This document shows, one piece after another, positions 6,845 to 12,827 of a DNA stretch of 15,440 nucleotides (the first letter of the stretch is position 1; each line of letters begins with the position of its first letter). The DNA is from an uncultured Caulobacteraceae bacterium (GTDB taxonomy: Bacteria > Pseudomonadota > Alphaproteobacteria > Caulobacterales > TH1-2). Location: NCBI GenBank assembly GCA_937967425.1, contig CALBST010000323.1, positions 1 to 15,440 of the forward strand, in the 5' to 3' direction. The notes beneath the pieces were generated by a model. That model did not search any database. It was given only the letters and a program-made list of their open reading frames with translations, and had not been told where the DNA came from. The position numbers were made by a program, and so were the translations under genes.

Positions 6845-7425
6845 GCGGCTGGGACAAGGCACCCGAATACGGCGGCCCGCCATGGCGATGGTGGGACTAC
6901 GTTTGGACGATTGCCGTCGTCGTCTTGATTGCGTTCGGCATCGCGTATTGCTCATCGCAGGCCGACGCCCAATCGAGCCAACGCCCCTTCTCTTCCTTGC
7001 GTAACGGCGAACGCTTCGGCGGCATCGCCACAGTGTTGGACGCCGACACCATTCGCATCGACGGTCAGCGAGTTCGACTATGGGGCATTGATGCACCAGA
7101 GATCGATCAGGCGTGCTCTAATCGCTCTGTAGGCATTCAAGCGGCCCACCACCTTGCGACGCTCATGGATGGGCAGCGTGTGACTTGCGAAGTGAAGATG
7201 CGTCCCAACCGAGGCCGGGCCGTCGCTCAATGCTGGGTGAACAGCCGTGATCTTGCGGCGTCGGTTGTTGATGCGGGTTGGGCTTGGGACTCGCCGCAGT
7301 TCAGTCGCGGTTATTATGCGGACTTGCAGCAAGCGGCACAGTCACGGCGAGACGGGTTATGGGCGTTACCGGTGTGCGAGGCACCTTGGGACTATCGGCA
7401 AGAGCGTAACCGAAGCGGTCCTTAA
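6841..7425 (+). CDS. Staphylococcal-nuclease-like (SNase/TNase) protein with N-terminal membrane or export segment
   Basis: 194 aa. A hydrophobic segment (about residues 20-37, WTIAVVVLIAFGIAYC) is followed by ADAQ, a possible signal-peptidase site. The N-terminus is not clearly positive, so an uncleaved anchor is also possible. Residues 58-185 are a SNase domain: VLDADTIRIDG, RLWGIDAPE and NRGRAVAQCWV, then DLAASVVDAGWAW, and RRDGLWA near the end. Residues equivalent to the Ca-binding and catalytic set of the archetype are present: D67 and D69, R79, D84, E87 and R126. It should cleave DNA and/or RNA with Ca2+, probably outside the cytoplasm. The start ATGA overlaps the upstream stop, making it the third gene of the TIR-ParA operon. 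The pairing of a TIR-ParA protein with an exported nuclease is unusual. Confidence 0.9.
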   Translation: MSGWDKAPEYGGPPWRWWDYVWTIAVVVLIAFGIAYCSSQADAQSSQRPFSSLRNGERFGGIATVLDADTIRIDGQRVRLWGIDAPEIDQACSNRSVGIQAAHHLATLMDGQRVTCEVKMRPNRGRAVAQCWVNSRDLAASVVDAGWAWDSPQFSRGYYADLQQAAQSRRDGLWALPVCEAPWDYRQERNRSGP

Positions 7426-7437
7426 AGAAGTTCACGC

Positions 7438-8106
7438 CTACGATTTCGTGGCCGCCTCTGCTTCGGCCTTCGCTGCTTCCGCTCGACCCCGTTCGATCCG
7501 AGCAGTGAGCACAAACAAAAAGTTGCCTAGTGCATCGGCGAACTCAACTGACTGCCTTGCTTCGGCTTCAGTCACATGCGGGCGGTCTGCGTCAGCGTGA
7601 CGTGGTCGATTCGAGCCAAGCCGAACTTCATGTGCCCAATCAGCCATCGCCTGCGTCAGCATGTTTTTTTGGAGAGCCTGGTCGATGCGGGAGTAAAGAC
7701 TTCCGTCTCGCAATCCGAGTTCTTTGAGCATCGCGTCGACGGCACTGCCTGCCATAACCGCCGCCGCATCGGGAGCGTGCGACGTATCAAAAGCTTGCTG
7801 AAGGAAACGCCTCACGACAGGAGGCAGATCATCATGGGCCACACGCGGTCGGGGGAAGATTTGCACCGCGAGTGGGTTACCCAAACTGTCATTTTCGGCG
7901 GCTTTAGCCGTTATCCAGCCTCCACAATAAGAGCAAGCGTAAGCACACCACTTGGTCTTCACCCCGTCTGACGCGGTCATCTCGAAAGTGCCGGTCTGTA
8001 TTCTGGTCAGAAGCGGAGTCGCTATTGAGCAGTGCGGGCACCGCCCCACGCCGCGTAGTGTCGGCTCATTGAGCCGAGCTGCACCATACTCAAAACCTTC
8101 TGACAT
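7438..8106 (-). CDS. DUF4145 domain-containing protein
   Basis: 222 aa. The N-terminal zinc-knuckle-like part has C23-X2-C26 (CPHC) and C58-X2-C61 (CSYC). The DUF4145 helical domain then covers about residues 95-200 (LPPVVRRFLQQAFDTSHAPDA, AVMAGSAVDAMLKELGL, SLYSRIDQALQKNMLTQAM, WAHEVRLGSNRPRHAD) and a charged Ala/Glu tail closes the protein. DUF4145 proteins recur in mobile elements and restriction or defence loci, sometimes fused to restriction enzyme subunits. No biochemical activity is firmly assigned. The ATG at 8106 is chosen for its GGAAG ribosome-binding site. The frame is open 20 codons further up, but these lack support. It is convergent with the nuclease gene, stop to stop 12 bp apart, and divergent from the resolvase. 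Confidence 0.88.
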   Translation of the reverse strand: MSEGFEYGAARLNEPTLRGVGRCPHCSIATPLLTRIQTGTFEMTASDGVKTKWCAYACSYCGGWITAKAAENDSLGNPLAVQIFPRPRVAHDDLPPVVRRFLQQAFDTSHAPDAAAVMAGSAVDAMLKELGLRDGSLYSRIDQALQKNMLTQAMADWAHEVRLGSNRPRHADADRPHVTEAEARQSVEFADALGNFLFVLTARIERGRAEAAKAEAEAATKS

Positions 8107-8165
8107 GTCCGACTTCCGTGAAAGGCGACTTGAAAGCGTGAAGGGATTCGGGACGCTTGGAGACA

Positions 8166-8294
8166 CTCAAAACCGTTCGATTCTGAGAGGGAGACGCCCT
8201 GCCCGCTAGATCGATGAAAACAGCCGAGTAAAGCCTCTCAAAACTGTCTCTCGAATTGACTCCCTCAAAACATCGTGGTATAGACGTTTTTGAG
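8166..8294. promoter_or_regulatory. Candidate res site: repeated CTCAAAAC motifs upstream of the resolvase
   Basis: CTCAAAAC occurs in direct orientation at 8166-8173, 8237-8244 and 8264-8271, with an inverted near-copy GTTTTTGAG at 8286-8294. The last two face each other across 14 bp. Serine resolvases bind several half-sites of this kind just upstream of their own gene, and TCAAAAAC-type half-sites resemble those of the related DNA invertases. The repeats are seen directly. Their identity as resolvase-binding half-sites is inference. Confidence 0.55.
8256..8284 (+). promoter_or_regulatory. Resolvase promoter, sigma70-like
   Basis: TTGACT (8256-8261) and TATAGA (8279-8284) are separated by exactly 17 bp, giving a near-consensus promoter for the resolvase gene at 8310. 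One CTCAAAAC motif lies in the spacer, and the inverted copy starts two bases after the -10. Resolvase binding would therefore block its own promoter, the usual autoregulation in this family. Confidence 0.7.
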
Positions 8295-8309
8295 AGACAG
8301 GAGGCAGTC

Positions 8310-8879
8310 ATGGCTTTAGTCGGCTACTGCCGGGTCAGCACGGATTCCCAAAACCTTGGGCTTCAAGTCGATGCCCTGAAGGCGGCTGGGTGCAAACGCA
8401 TCTTCCGCGAGACGGCCAGCGGTGCTCAACGTGACCGCCCCGAACTTGCGAAGGCACTCGACTACATCCGCGAAGGCGACGTGCTGTGCGTCTGGAAGCT
8501 CGACAGGCTGGCAAGGAGCCTGCGTCAGCTACTTGAGACGGGCGAGGCCCTGGCAGAACGCGGGATCGGCCTACGGAGCCTCACAGAGAGCATCGACACC
8601 ACCACGCCGGGCGGGCGGCTGGTCTTTCATGTGTTCGGTGCCTTGGCCGAGTTCGAGCGAGGCATCATTCGAGAGCGAACGTTGGCTGGGTTGGAGAATG
8701 CTCGCCGCATGGGTCGCAAGGGCGGCAGGCCGCGTTCGATGAGTGAAGCCGACATCGCAAAGGCGAGGGCCATGTTGACCGAGCCATCGCTGACGGTAGA
8801 CGCTGTAGCGGAGACTTTAGGGGTGTCGGCGGCGACGCTGTATCGATACTTGCCGGGCGGGCGGCAAGCACTCGCCTAG
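8310..8879 (+). CDS. Small serine recombinase (resolvase/invertase family)
   Basis: 189 aa, full length for the family. The catalytic domain begins ALVGYCRVSTDSQNLGLQ with Ser10 as nucleophile. VWKLDRLARSLRQLL and LTESIDTTTPGGRLVFHVF follow, then the E-helix ALAEFERGIIRERT, and GRKGGRP marks the hinge. The C-terminal HTH is at about residues 148-180 (SEADIAKARAML ... TVDAVAETLGVSAATLYRYL). It would resolve dimers or cointegrates, or invert DNA, at its own sites. No transposase accompanies it, so a resolution role for the island's circular form is likely (inference). The ATG at 8310 has a perfect AGGAGG 6 bp upstream. The upstream region holds a strong promoter overlapped by repeated motifs. 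The 3' end overlaps the convergent gene by 4 bp. Confidence 0.95.
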   Translation: MALVGYCRVSTDSQNLGLQVDALKAAGCKRIFRETASGAQRDRPELAKALDYIREGDVLCVWKLDRLARSLRQLLETGEALAERGIGLRSLTESIDTTTPGGRLVFHVFGALAEFERGIIRERTLAGLENARRMGRKGGRPRSMSEADIAKARAMLTEPSLTVDAVAETLGVSAATLYRYLPGGRQALA

Positions 8880-9634
8880 CGACATCTCAAGATCAGGTAG
8901 GAAGCATCTTCCTGCGAGATACGACGACACACGTCGGTAGGACGGTGGCGGGTGGCTGGTGGCGCTACGGGAGCGCTACCTGCGAACGCTTCATCGTTGG
9001 ACATCGGAGTCGTGCTTCGCTCGCTATCAGTTTGAAGCCCCGCCGAGTCCGACTGCACGCGATCTACCTTGGCCTCGATGCGAACCAGAGCATTGGAGAT
9101 AGCCAGCATTCTCGCGTCATCCTGTTGCGCGAAATAAAACGCCGCCAACGATGCTAATACAAACACCGCTGCGGAGATCGATAGCATCTGCAACGGTCGG
9201 CGACGAAACCAACGGACCGTGAGTGGCGCTTGCTCTGCCGTTTGGTCTGGGTGCGCCCATCCTCGCCGAACACTAAGGCGGTGTCGGAACCTTGCGAGGG
9301 GGACATCGCGACCAAAGTGTTTGCTCACCGCTGCTTCGACGAGCGAACGCACGAGTCCGGGAGTCTCAATAGTGGTGATCATGGCGAACACCGCGCCACC
9401 TCCAACAGACAATGATTGTAGTATTGCCCCGACCAGTGATCCGCGCCGAAAACTTCCTTGAGGTGGGCCAACGTGAACGTCTTGGCCTGCAAACTTTAGC
9501 TTTAGTTCGTGAAAGAGAGCATCCGCGATACTCTTGCCAGTCTGGTCGGCGGCAGCATTAGATGCCACTTCTTTGGCGGTCGTTAGCGCCTCGAACTCGA
9601 TCTCCAAATCGAAATAGAGCCGCTCTTCAGGCAA
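8876..9634 (-). CDS. Single-pass membrane protein of unknown function (252 aa)
   Basis: The N-terminal region of about 145 residues (RLYFDLEIEFEALTTAKEVA ... GAILQSLSVGGGAVFAMIT ... SLVEAAVSKHFGRD) looks soluble and resembles a small alpha/beta domain. A basic stretch (RWFRRRP) and one membrane segment (about 148-168) follow, then a short coiled-coil-like part (NALVRIEAKVDRVQSD) and a Pro/Ser-rich tail with two cysteines. The positive residues before the membrane segment suggest the N-terminal domain is cytoplasmic. The start is a TTG at 9634 with AGGA upstream; no ATG is available nearby. It follows the 31-aa ORF by 5 bp and is the last gene of a minus operon. It overlaps the resolvase stop by 4 bp. 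I do not recognise the family. Confidence 0.75.
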   Translation of the reverse strand: MPEERLYFDLEIEFEALTTAKEVASNAAADQTGKSIADALFHELKLKFAGQDVHVGPPQGSFRRGSLVGAILQSLSVGGGAVFAMITTIETPGLVRSLVEAAVSKHFGRDVPLARFRHRLSVRRGWAHPDQTAEQAPLTVRWFRRRPLQMLSISAAVFVLASLAAFYFAQQDDARMLAISNALVRIEAKVDRVQSDSAGLQTDSERSTTPMSNDEAFAGSAPVAPPATRHRPTDVCRRISQEDASYLILRCR

Positions 9635-9639
9635 TGTTC

Positions 9640-9735
9640 CTACTCCGTCGTGCGAGACTCAACCAAGGTCGCCAGAGAAGTCGCTTCCTCAAGTGCGGCA
9701 TCGAGCACGTCTGGATCGCGTCCCACCACCATCAT
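9640..9735 (-). CDS. Small ORF, 31 aa, overlapping neighbour by ATGA
   Basis: The minus-strand frame from the ATG at 9735 reads MMVVGRDPDVLDAALEEATS, then LATLVESRTTE. It is acidic and helix-like with coding-type codon usage. Its first ATG overlaps the TGA of the 56-aa ORF (ATGA). GAAGAG precedes it as a possible ribosome-binding site. Its TAG is 5 bp before the TTG of the 252-aa gene. Alternatively it is the C-terminal part of a single gene split from the 56-aa ORF by a frameshift, because the same frame stays open some 50 bp upstream (GDLHFAVEE). Function unknown. Confidence 0.5.
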   Translation of the reverse strand: MMVVGRDPDVLDAALEEATSLATLVESRTTE

Positions 9736-9902
9736 CTCTTCAACGGCGAAGTGCAGATCGCCCGCGCGATCTCGAACCGCGTGTAGCCCGCCTCACTGGC
9801 AGCCTCTCGCACACCTTTGAGCCTGTGGCAGAGCATCCGATCCGCAAAGGCTTGGCGGTGCGCCCCTGGCCCTTCTGGGCGCGATTGTGCGGCGTCAGAC
9901 AT
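9732..9902 (-). CDS. Small protein of unknown function (56 aa), first gene of minus operon
   Basis: 56 aa, reading SDAAQSRPEGPGAHRQAFAD, then RMLCHRLKGVREAASEAGYT and RFEIARAICTSPLKR. The middle part (LKGVREAASEAGYTRFEIARAI) looks like two helices and could be part of a DNA-binding fold, but this is weak. The ATG at 9902 has GGGAG at 8 bp, which favours it over the ATG at 9959. It overlaps the next ORF by ATGA. The plus-strand frame over the same bases lacks a good start here. It is divergent from the 70-aa ORF at 9972 (69 bp apart). The short C-terminus may result from a frameshift, as discussed for the 31-aa ORF. Confidence 0.55.
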   Translation of the reverse strand: MSDAAQSRPEGPGAHRQAFADRMLCHRLKGVREAASEAGYTRFEIARAICTSPLKR

Positions 9903-9971
9903 GACGTTGCTCCCAGCATTTCCAGGCGTCGTATTGACCTTAGAACAAATGCGGAACATTTACAAGGCGCG

Positions 9972-10184
9972 ATGCTTAGATTTGCCCGTCAGCACTTCAT
10001 GATGCTTCAGCCCTTCCGCTGGCGGCTCGAACGAATGCGCGACGCTTGCAAGCCCGTTCATTCGTTCGAGTATCGGCGCATCGCTGCGGTGCTAGACGCA
10101 TTGGATCGAGCGGCTTCGGACCATCTCACACCGGAAGAGCTTGCCGACTTCAAAACCCCGTGGATCAATCCTGATCATTCTTAA
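9972..10184 (+). CDS. Small protein of unknown function (70 aa)
   Basis: 70 aa, starting LRFARQHFMMLQPFRWRLER. It continues MRDACKPVHSFEYRRIAAVL and ends with the acidic segment DHLTPEELADFKTPWINPDHS. It is probably helical and soluble, with no membrane segment. The ATG at 9972 is preceded by AAGGCG. The frame is open to 9693, but the upstream part is Arg-rich and lies over the minus-strand 56-aa ORF, so it is unlikely to be translated. It is the first gene of a plus unit, 5 bp before the ATG of the frameshifted membrane protein. Family not recognised. Confidence 0.6.
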   Translation: MLRFARQHFMMLQPFRWRLERMRDACKPVHSFEYRRIAAVLDALDRAASDHLTPEELADFKTPWINPDHS

Positions 10185-10189
10185 GCGCG

Positions 10190-10256
10190 ATGACCAAAAT
10201 CAGCGAACCCGACGACCCCGAAGCGGCGACGAACCACCTGCCCAAAGAAAACCGCG
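10190..10256 (+). other. Probable original N-terminus of the next gene, now out of frame
   Basis: From the ATG at 10190, 5 bp after the preceding stop, this frame reads TKISEPDDPEAATNHLPKEN with good codon usage and then loses it. From about 10245 the next frame takes over (KKTAKFFYAAANVVLIVGAI) and runs in frame into the membrane protein. One base fewer near CCCAAAGAAAACC would fuse them. The frame change is seen. Whether it is a mutation, a sequencing error or programmed is not decidable here. Confidence 0.5.
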
Positions 10257-10280
10257 AAGTTCTTCTACGCGGCGGCAAAT

Positions 10281-10871
10281 GTGGTTCTGATTGTCGGCGC
10301 AATAGTCGTTGCGGTTTCCACCGTGACACCCATCGAAAAGTTACTGATCGTCGCTTCATTTGGAATTGCCATCGCCACCGCCGTCGCGATCTGGATGGGC
10401 AACGTGATCGAGGGTCATGCCGCGAGAAACCTCGGCGAAGCAAAAAAGCAGATCGAAGAGGCGACCCGCGCTCGCATTGCGCTGGAAGCGAAGATGGCTC
10501 CGCGGAGAATCTCCGATAGCCAAAAGGCATTTCTGTCCGCAGCGCTGCTTCGTCAGGCGGGCCAGAAGTATGACGTTCTGTGGTTCCCGGACGACAAGGA
10601 AACGCTGAACTTGGGGGAAGACATTCATGCCGTGTTGCGGAACGCCGGATGGGTTATCGACTTCTCGAAAGAATTCCTTGGGTTTGCTGTCGTTGAAGGG
10701 GTCAAGATTGAGTGGGCACCGAGCCAGAGGGAGAGATTTGGTCCGGTGGCCATGGCTCTCGCTTCCGCACTAATGGAGATCGGCCTGACGGCAGTTGCCT
10801 TCGAGAACGTAGAACAAGAGCGCTTTGCGGATCGCATCCGGATTAAGGTTGGGAAGAAGCCCGCAGATTGA
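10281..10871 (+). CDS. Membrane protein with coiled coil and C-terminal domain, apparently frameshifted at its 5' end
   Basis: As an uninterrupted frame it starts at a GTG (10281, no clear ribosome-binding site) and gives 196 aa. Two membrane segments (about residues 2-15 and 21-40) are followed by a coiled-coil stretch (NLGEAKKQIEEATRARIALE) and a C-terminal domain from about residue 75 (RRISDSQKAFLSAALLRQAG, LRNAGWVIDF). The ISDSQ..FL...L pattern with GW resembles the tail domain of many uncharacterised bacterial membrane proteins. The same frame stays open upstream to 10194 without a start codon. A natural N-terminus lies in another frame from 10190, so the intact gene was probably 10190-10871 with a 1-nt change. 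It follows the 70-aa ORF in the same direction. Function unknown. Confidence 0.75.
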   Translation: MVLIVGAIVVAVSTVTPIEKLLIVASFGIAIATAVAIWMGNVIEGHAARNLGEAKKQIEEATRARIALEAKMAPRRISDSQKAFLSAALLRQAGQKYDVLWFPDDKETLNLGEDIHAVLRNAGWVIDFSKEFLGFAVVEGVKIEWAPSQRERFGPVAMALASALMEIGLTAVAFENVEQERFADRIRIKVGKKPAD

Positions 10872-10967
10872 CGTGAGCCAACGACGGACAATCGGGCTAC
10901 ACTGCTGCCCCGCAACGAGTGCAAACCATCGTGCATTCGTCGAAGCGTTGAAAAGAAGAAGAAGCGT

Positions 10968-11657
10968 ATGCCAGACGCAATTGATTGGACGAGCATCTGG
11001 CGACGCTTTTGGTTCCTGCGCGGCGTAGTTGCGGCAATCACCATAGCCGCGCTCGTTCCTGAATTAACTGACCTTAGCCGTTACGAATGGCTTCGAGCGT
11101 TTCACGCATTCGTGGTCGGCTGGAATCTTGTCGCGAGTCACATCGGCAAACTGCTTGACTGGATTCCACTGCTACCTGAACTGAGCGCTGCGGAAGTGAA
11201 TGCTTTGCTCCTGCTCGCCGCGTTCGGAATACCCTCATCAATAGCAATGTATCGACGTATCACCGAATATCGCGGTGAGCGGGGTCATCCATTTCGAGCA
11301 TTTCTCATCTCGGTCGCTTACCTCTTTGCGCCCTCCTTCGTGTATCTTTTCTTGGCAATTCCAGAACACCCAATCGTCACCTTCATGCAGCGTGAGGCTA
11401 TCTATCTCGTTGGGTTTCTCCCGGAGTCATGGGTGTCGCGTGAGATCACGATGCTCAGTCCGCTCTTGGTCTTCGGTGTGATAAGCGTGGCCGGATTCGT
11501 TGTTGCGCTATTTCGACTTCCAGGTCTGGCTCGCGGCTTCGTTTATGTCATCTCTTTCCTGCTAATCCTCGAATTGCTCTATTGGGCGAACACACCTTTC
11601 CTTACGGAAATTGTGAGTGGCTTCGCCGACTCCGTTCTCGGTCCCCAGCCGAATTGA
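10968..11657 (+). CDS. Polytopic membrane protein of unknown function (229 aa)
   Basis: Five probable membrane segments (about residues 17-33, 78-95, 111-131, 162-184 and 191-207) are joined by short loops. A more polar loop at 35-75 contains LPELSAAEVNA. No catalytic motif, transporter signature or nucleotide-binding site is visible. The ATG at 10968 is preceded by a strong purine-rich ribosome-binding site (GAAGAAGAAG). It lies 96 bp after the preceding membrane protein in the same direction. That gap is too long to prove co-transcription, and no clear terminator is visible. Function unknown. Confidence 0.82.
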   Translation: MPDAIDWTSIWRRFWFLRGVVAAITIAALVPELTDLSRYEWLRAFHAFVVGWNLVASHIGKLLDWIPLLPELSAAEVNALLLLAAFGIPSSIAMYRRITEYRGERGHPFRAFLISVAYLFAPSFVYLFLAIPEHPIVTFMQREAIYLVGFLPESWVSREITMLSPLLVFGVISVAGFVVALFRLPGLARGFVYVISFLLILELLYWANTPFLTEIVSGFADSVLGPQPN

Positions 11658-11912
11658 CGAACGCGATCCGGCCCAGGAAACACCGTCCGACGTTCCGGAA
11701 TAATTCCATAAGCCACCCGTTCTTGAGCCATACAAACTCACTGCGCGAGAACCGCGAGATCACGAAAATCGTCTCGCACCGCGCATCAATCCGGTGTAGT
11801 ATTTCGCTCATTGTTATGGCGGCTGTTGAACATCGTTCGCACCGCAAGCTCCGACTAAGGTCGTGAGCCTTTGATCCCACCGACCCAAATTCGTCACGCA
11901 CCTAAATAGCTG
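11658..11912. other. Intergenic region without supported gene
   Basis: These 255 bases contain open frames on both strands, but they are Arg/Ser-rich with poor codon usage and no ribosome-binding site. The only structure seen is the short palindrome GGAATAATTCC (11697-11707). It may carry the promoter for the HTH/Rep pair, but no convincing -35/-10 pair was found. Confidence 0.4.
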
Positions 11913-12140
11913 GTGCACGCATCACATTGGAGATCACGAACAACCTTGCCCGCCCTAATACTTCTCACGCCCAACGAAACGGCATCCATGTTGAAGCTCG
12001 CCGTGGGCACCTTGAGCAACTGGCGCTCAACTGGCATCGGCCCGCCCTTTCTGAAGGTAGGACGGAGCGTGCGCTATCGACTTGATCGGCTCAACGCTTG
12101 GCTACGGATCAATAAAAACCAGATGAGCAAGAAAACTTGA
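11913..12140 (+). CDS. Excisionase/MerR-like helix-turn-helix DNA-binding protein
   Basis: A short HTH_17-type domain: LLTPNETASMLKLAVGTLSNWRSTG, then GPPFLKVGRSVRYRLDRLNAWL. This is the winged-helix pattern of AlpA/Xis-like proteins of mobile elements, which bend DNA or regulate excision and neighbouring genes. The frame opens at a GTG (11913) without a ribosome-binding site. The TTG at 11946 is a plausible later start and would put the domain at the N-terminus, as usual. The stop overlaps the start of the Rep-like gene by 4 bp (TTGA), so both are one translational unit. In similar small islands such an HTH protein often accompanies a Rep. It could also be the directionality factor for the serine integrase, but that is inference. 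Confidence 0.85.
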   Translation: MHASHWRSRTTLPALILLTPNETASMLKLAVGTLSNWRSTGIGPPFLKVGRSVRYRLDRLNAWLRINKNQMSKKT

Positions 12141-12682
12141 GACCCTGCCCGTCGCCGCTCCAAACGTTGGAGCCATCCATATTCAACAGCGCACACATTG
12201 ATCTGCCCAGGAAAGAACTTCTGGCGCAGATGCGCCGTGAAGTCATGGAGTGGCTCTGGATTCCTGACGTGCCGAAGGTCTTCGTAACGCTCCGCGCCAC
12301 GGACAAAGCTCGCATAAAAGGAAGATTCTACAAACTCACGGCGGCTGAACTATCTCGCGCTGTAACGGTCTTCATGGAGCGGTTGAGCCGTCGCTACTTT
12401 AAGGGACGCGAAGTTCGGCAAGGTAAAAAGCTAAGACATGCATTCGCTTGCGAAGCTGGTGCTTTGGTTGGCCTTCACTATCACGGCTGGATCGAGATAC
12501 CGGAGCAAGAGCGCGGCGACTTTTGCGAGATCGTCAAAGCGGCGTGGGAGAGATTGGCGTTTGCTGACGACGCCGACGTTAAACCGGCATGGAGCGATGG
12601 CGCTCTTTCGTATTCGCTCAAGAGGAAGCCCACCGGAAACTTCTTCGATCACATCGACCTGGATAACGTCTCGCTCACCTAG
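12137..12682 (+). CDS. HUH-type replication initiator-like protein (181 aa)
   Basis: The three HUH endonuclease motifs can be read in order: motif I KVFVTLR (about residues 47-53), motif II HYHGWIEIP (HUH = H114-Y-H116), and motif III YSLKRK with Y159 and K162 in the YxxK spacing of single-tyrosine Rep proteins. Such enzymes nick one strand, stay covalently linked through the tyrosine and start rolling-circle replication or mobilisation. The length suits a compact Rep without a helicase. The TTG at 12137 overlaps the HTH gene stop (TTGA). A second TTG at 12167, inside a hairpin, is possible. With the HTH gene it forms the replication or excision module of the island. Assignment is by motif only, and no family name is certain. 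Confidence 0.72.
   Translation: MRPCPSPLQTLEPSIFNSAHIDLPRKELLAQMRREVMEWLWIPDVPKVFVTLRATDKARIKGRFYKLTAAELSRAVTVFMERLSRRYFKGREVRQGKKLRHAFACEAGALVGLHYHGWIEIPEQERGDFCEIVKAAWERLAFADDADVKPAWSDGALSYSLKRKPTGNFFDHIDLDNVSLT
12157..12173. repeat. Perfect 7-bp-stem hairpin at the start of the Rep-like gene
   Basis: GCTCCAA-ACG-TTGGAGC is a perfect 7-bp inverted repeat with a 3-nt loop, about 20 bp inside the Rep-like frame. It could limit translation of rep, or be a nick-site hairpin of the kind HUH enzymes recognise. The repeat is seen. The role is inference. Confidence 0.5.
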
Positions 12683-12780
12683 ATCATGACCTTGTGGTGG
12701 TCGGGTCGATAGCCACAGCTTTGAATCATCACGCATCTGATCTAAACAGGCGGAAGGGCTTGTGTGCGAAGCATTGCCTA

Positions 12781-12804
12781 AGACTATCGAACTTGCCTTA
12801 GTCT
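12781..12804. repeat. Inverted repeat downstream of rep
   Basis: AGACTA-N12-TAGTCT is a perfect 6-bp inverted repeat. It lies in the 145-bp gap (12683-12827) between the Rep-like gene and the next membrane protein gene. No other structure or gene is visible in that gap. It is a candidate origin or regulatory hairpin. The arm length makes chance occurrence possible. Confidence 0.3.
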
Positions 12805-12827
12805 CCACGCCATCAGAAACCTAAAAC

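Noticed and set aside
9693..9971. Upstream extension of the 70-aa plus ORF
   Set aside because: The Arg/Pro-rich sequence is antisense to the better-supported 56-aa and 31-aa minus ORFs.
11602..11901. Minus-strand 99-codon ORF in the gap before the HTH gene
   Set aside because: The composition is not coding-like, there is no ribosome-binding site, and it overlaps the end of the 229-aa membrane protein gene.
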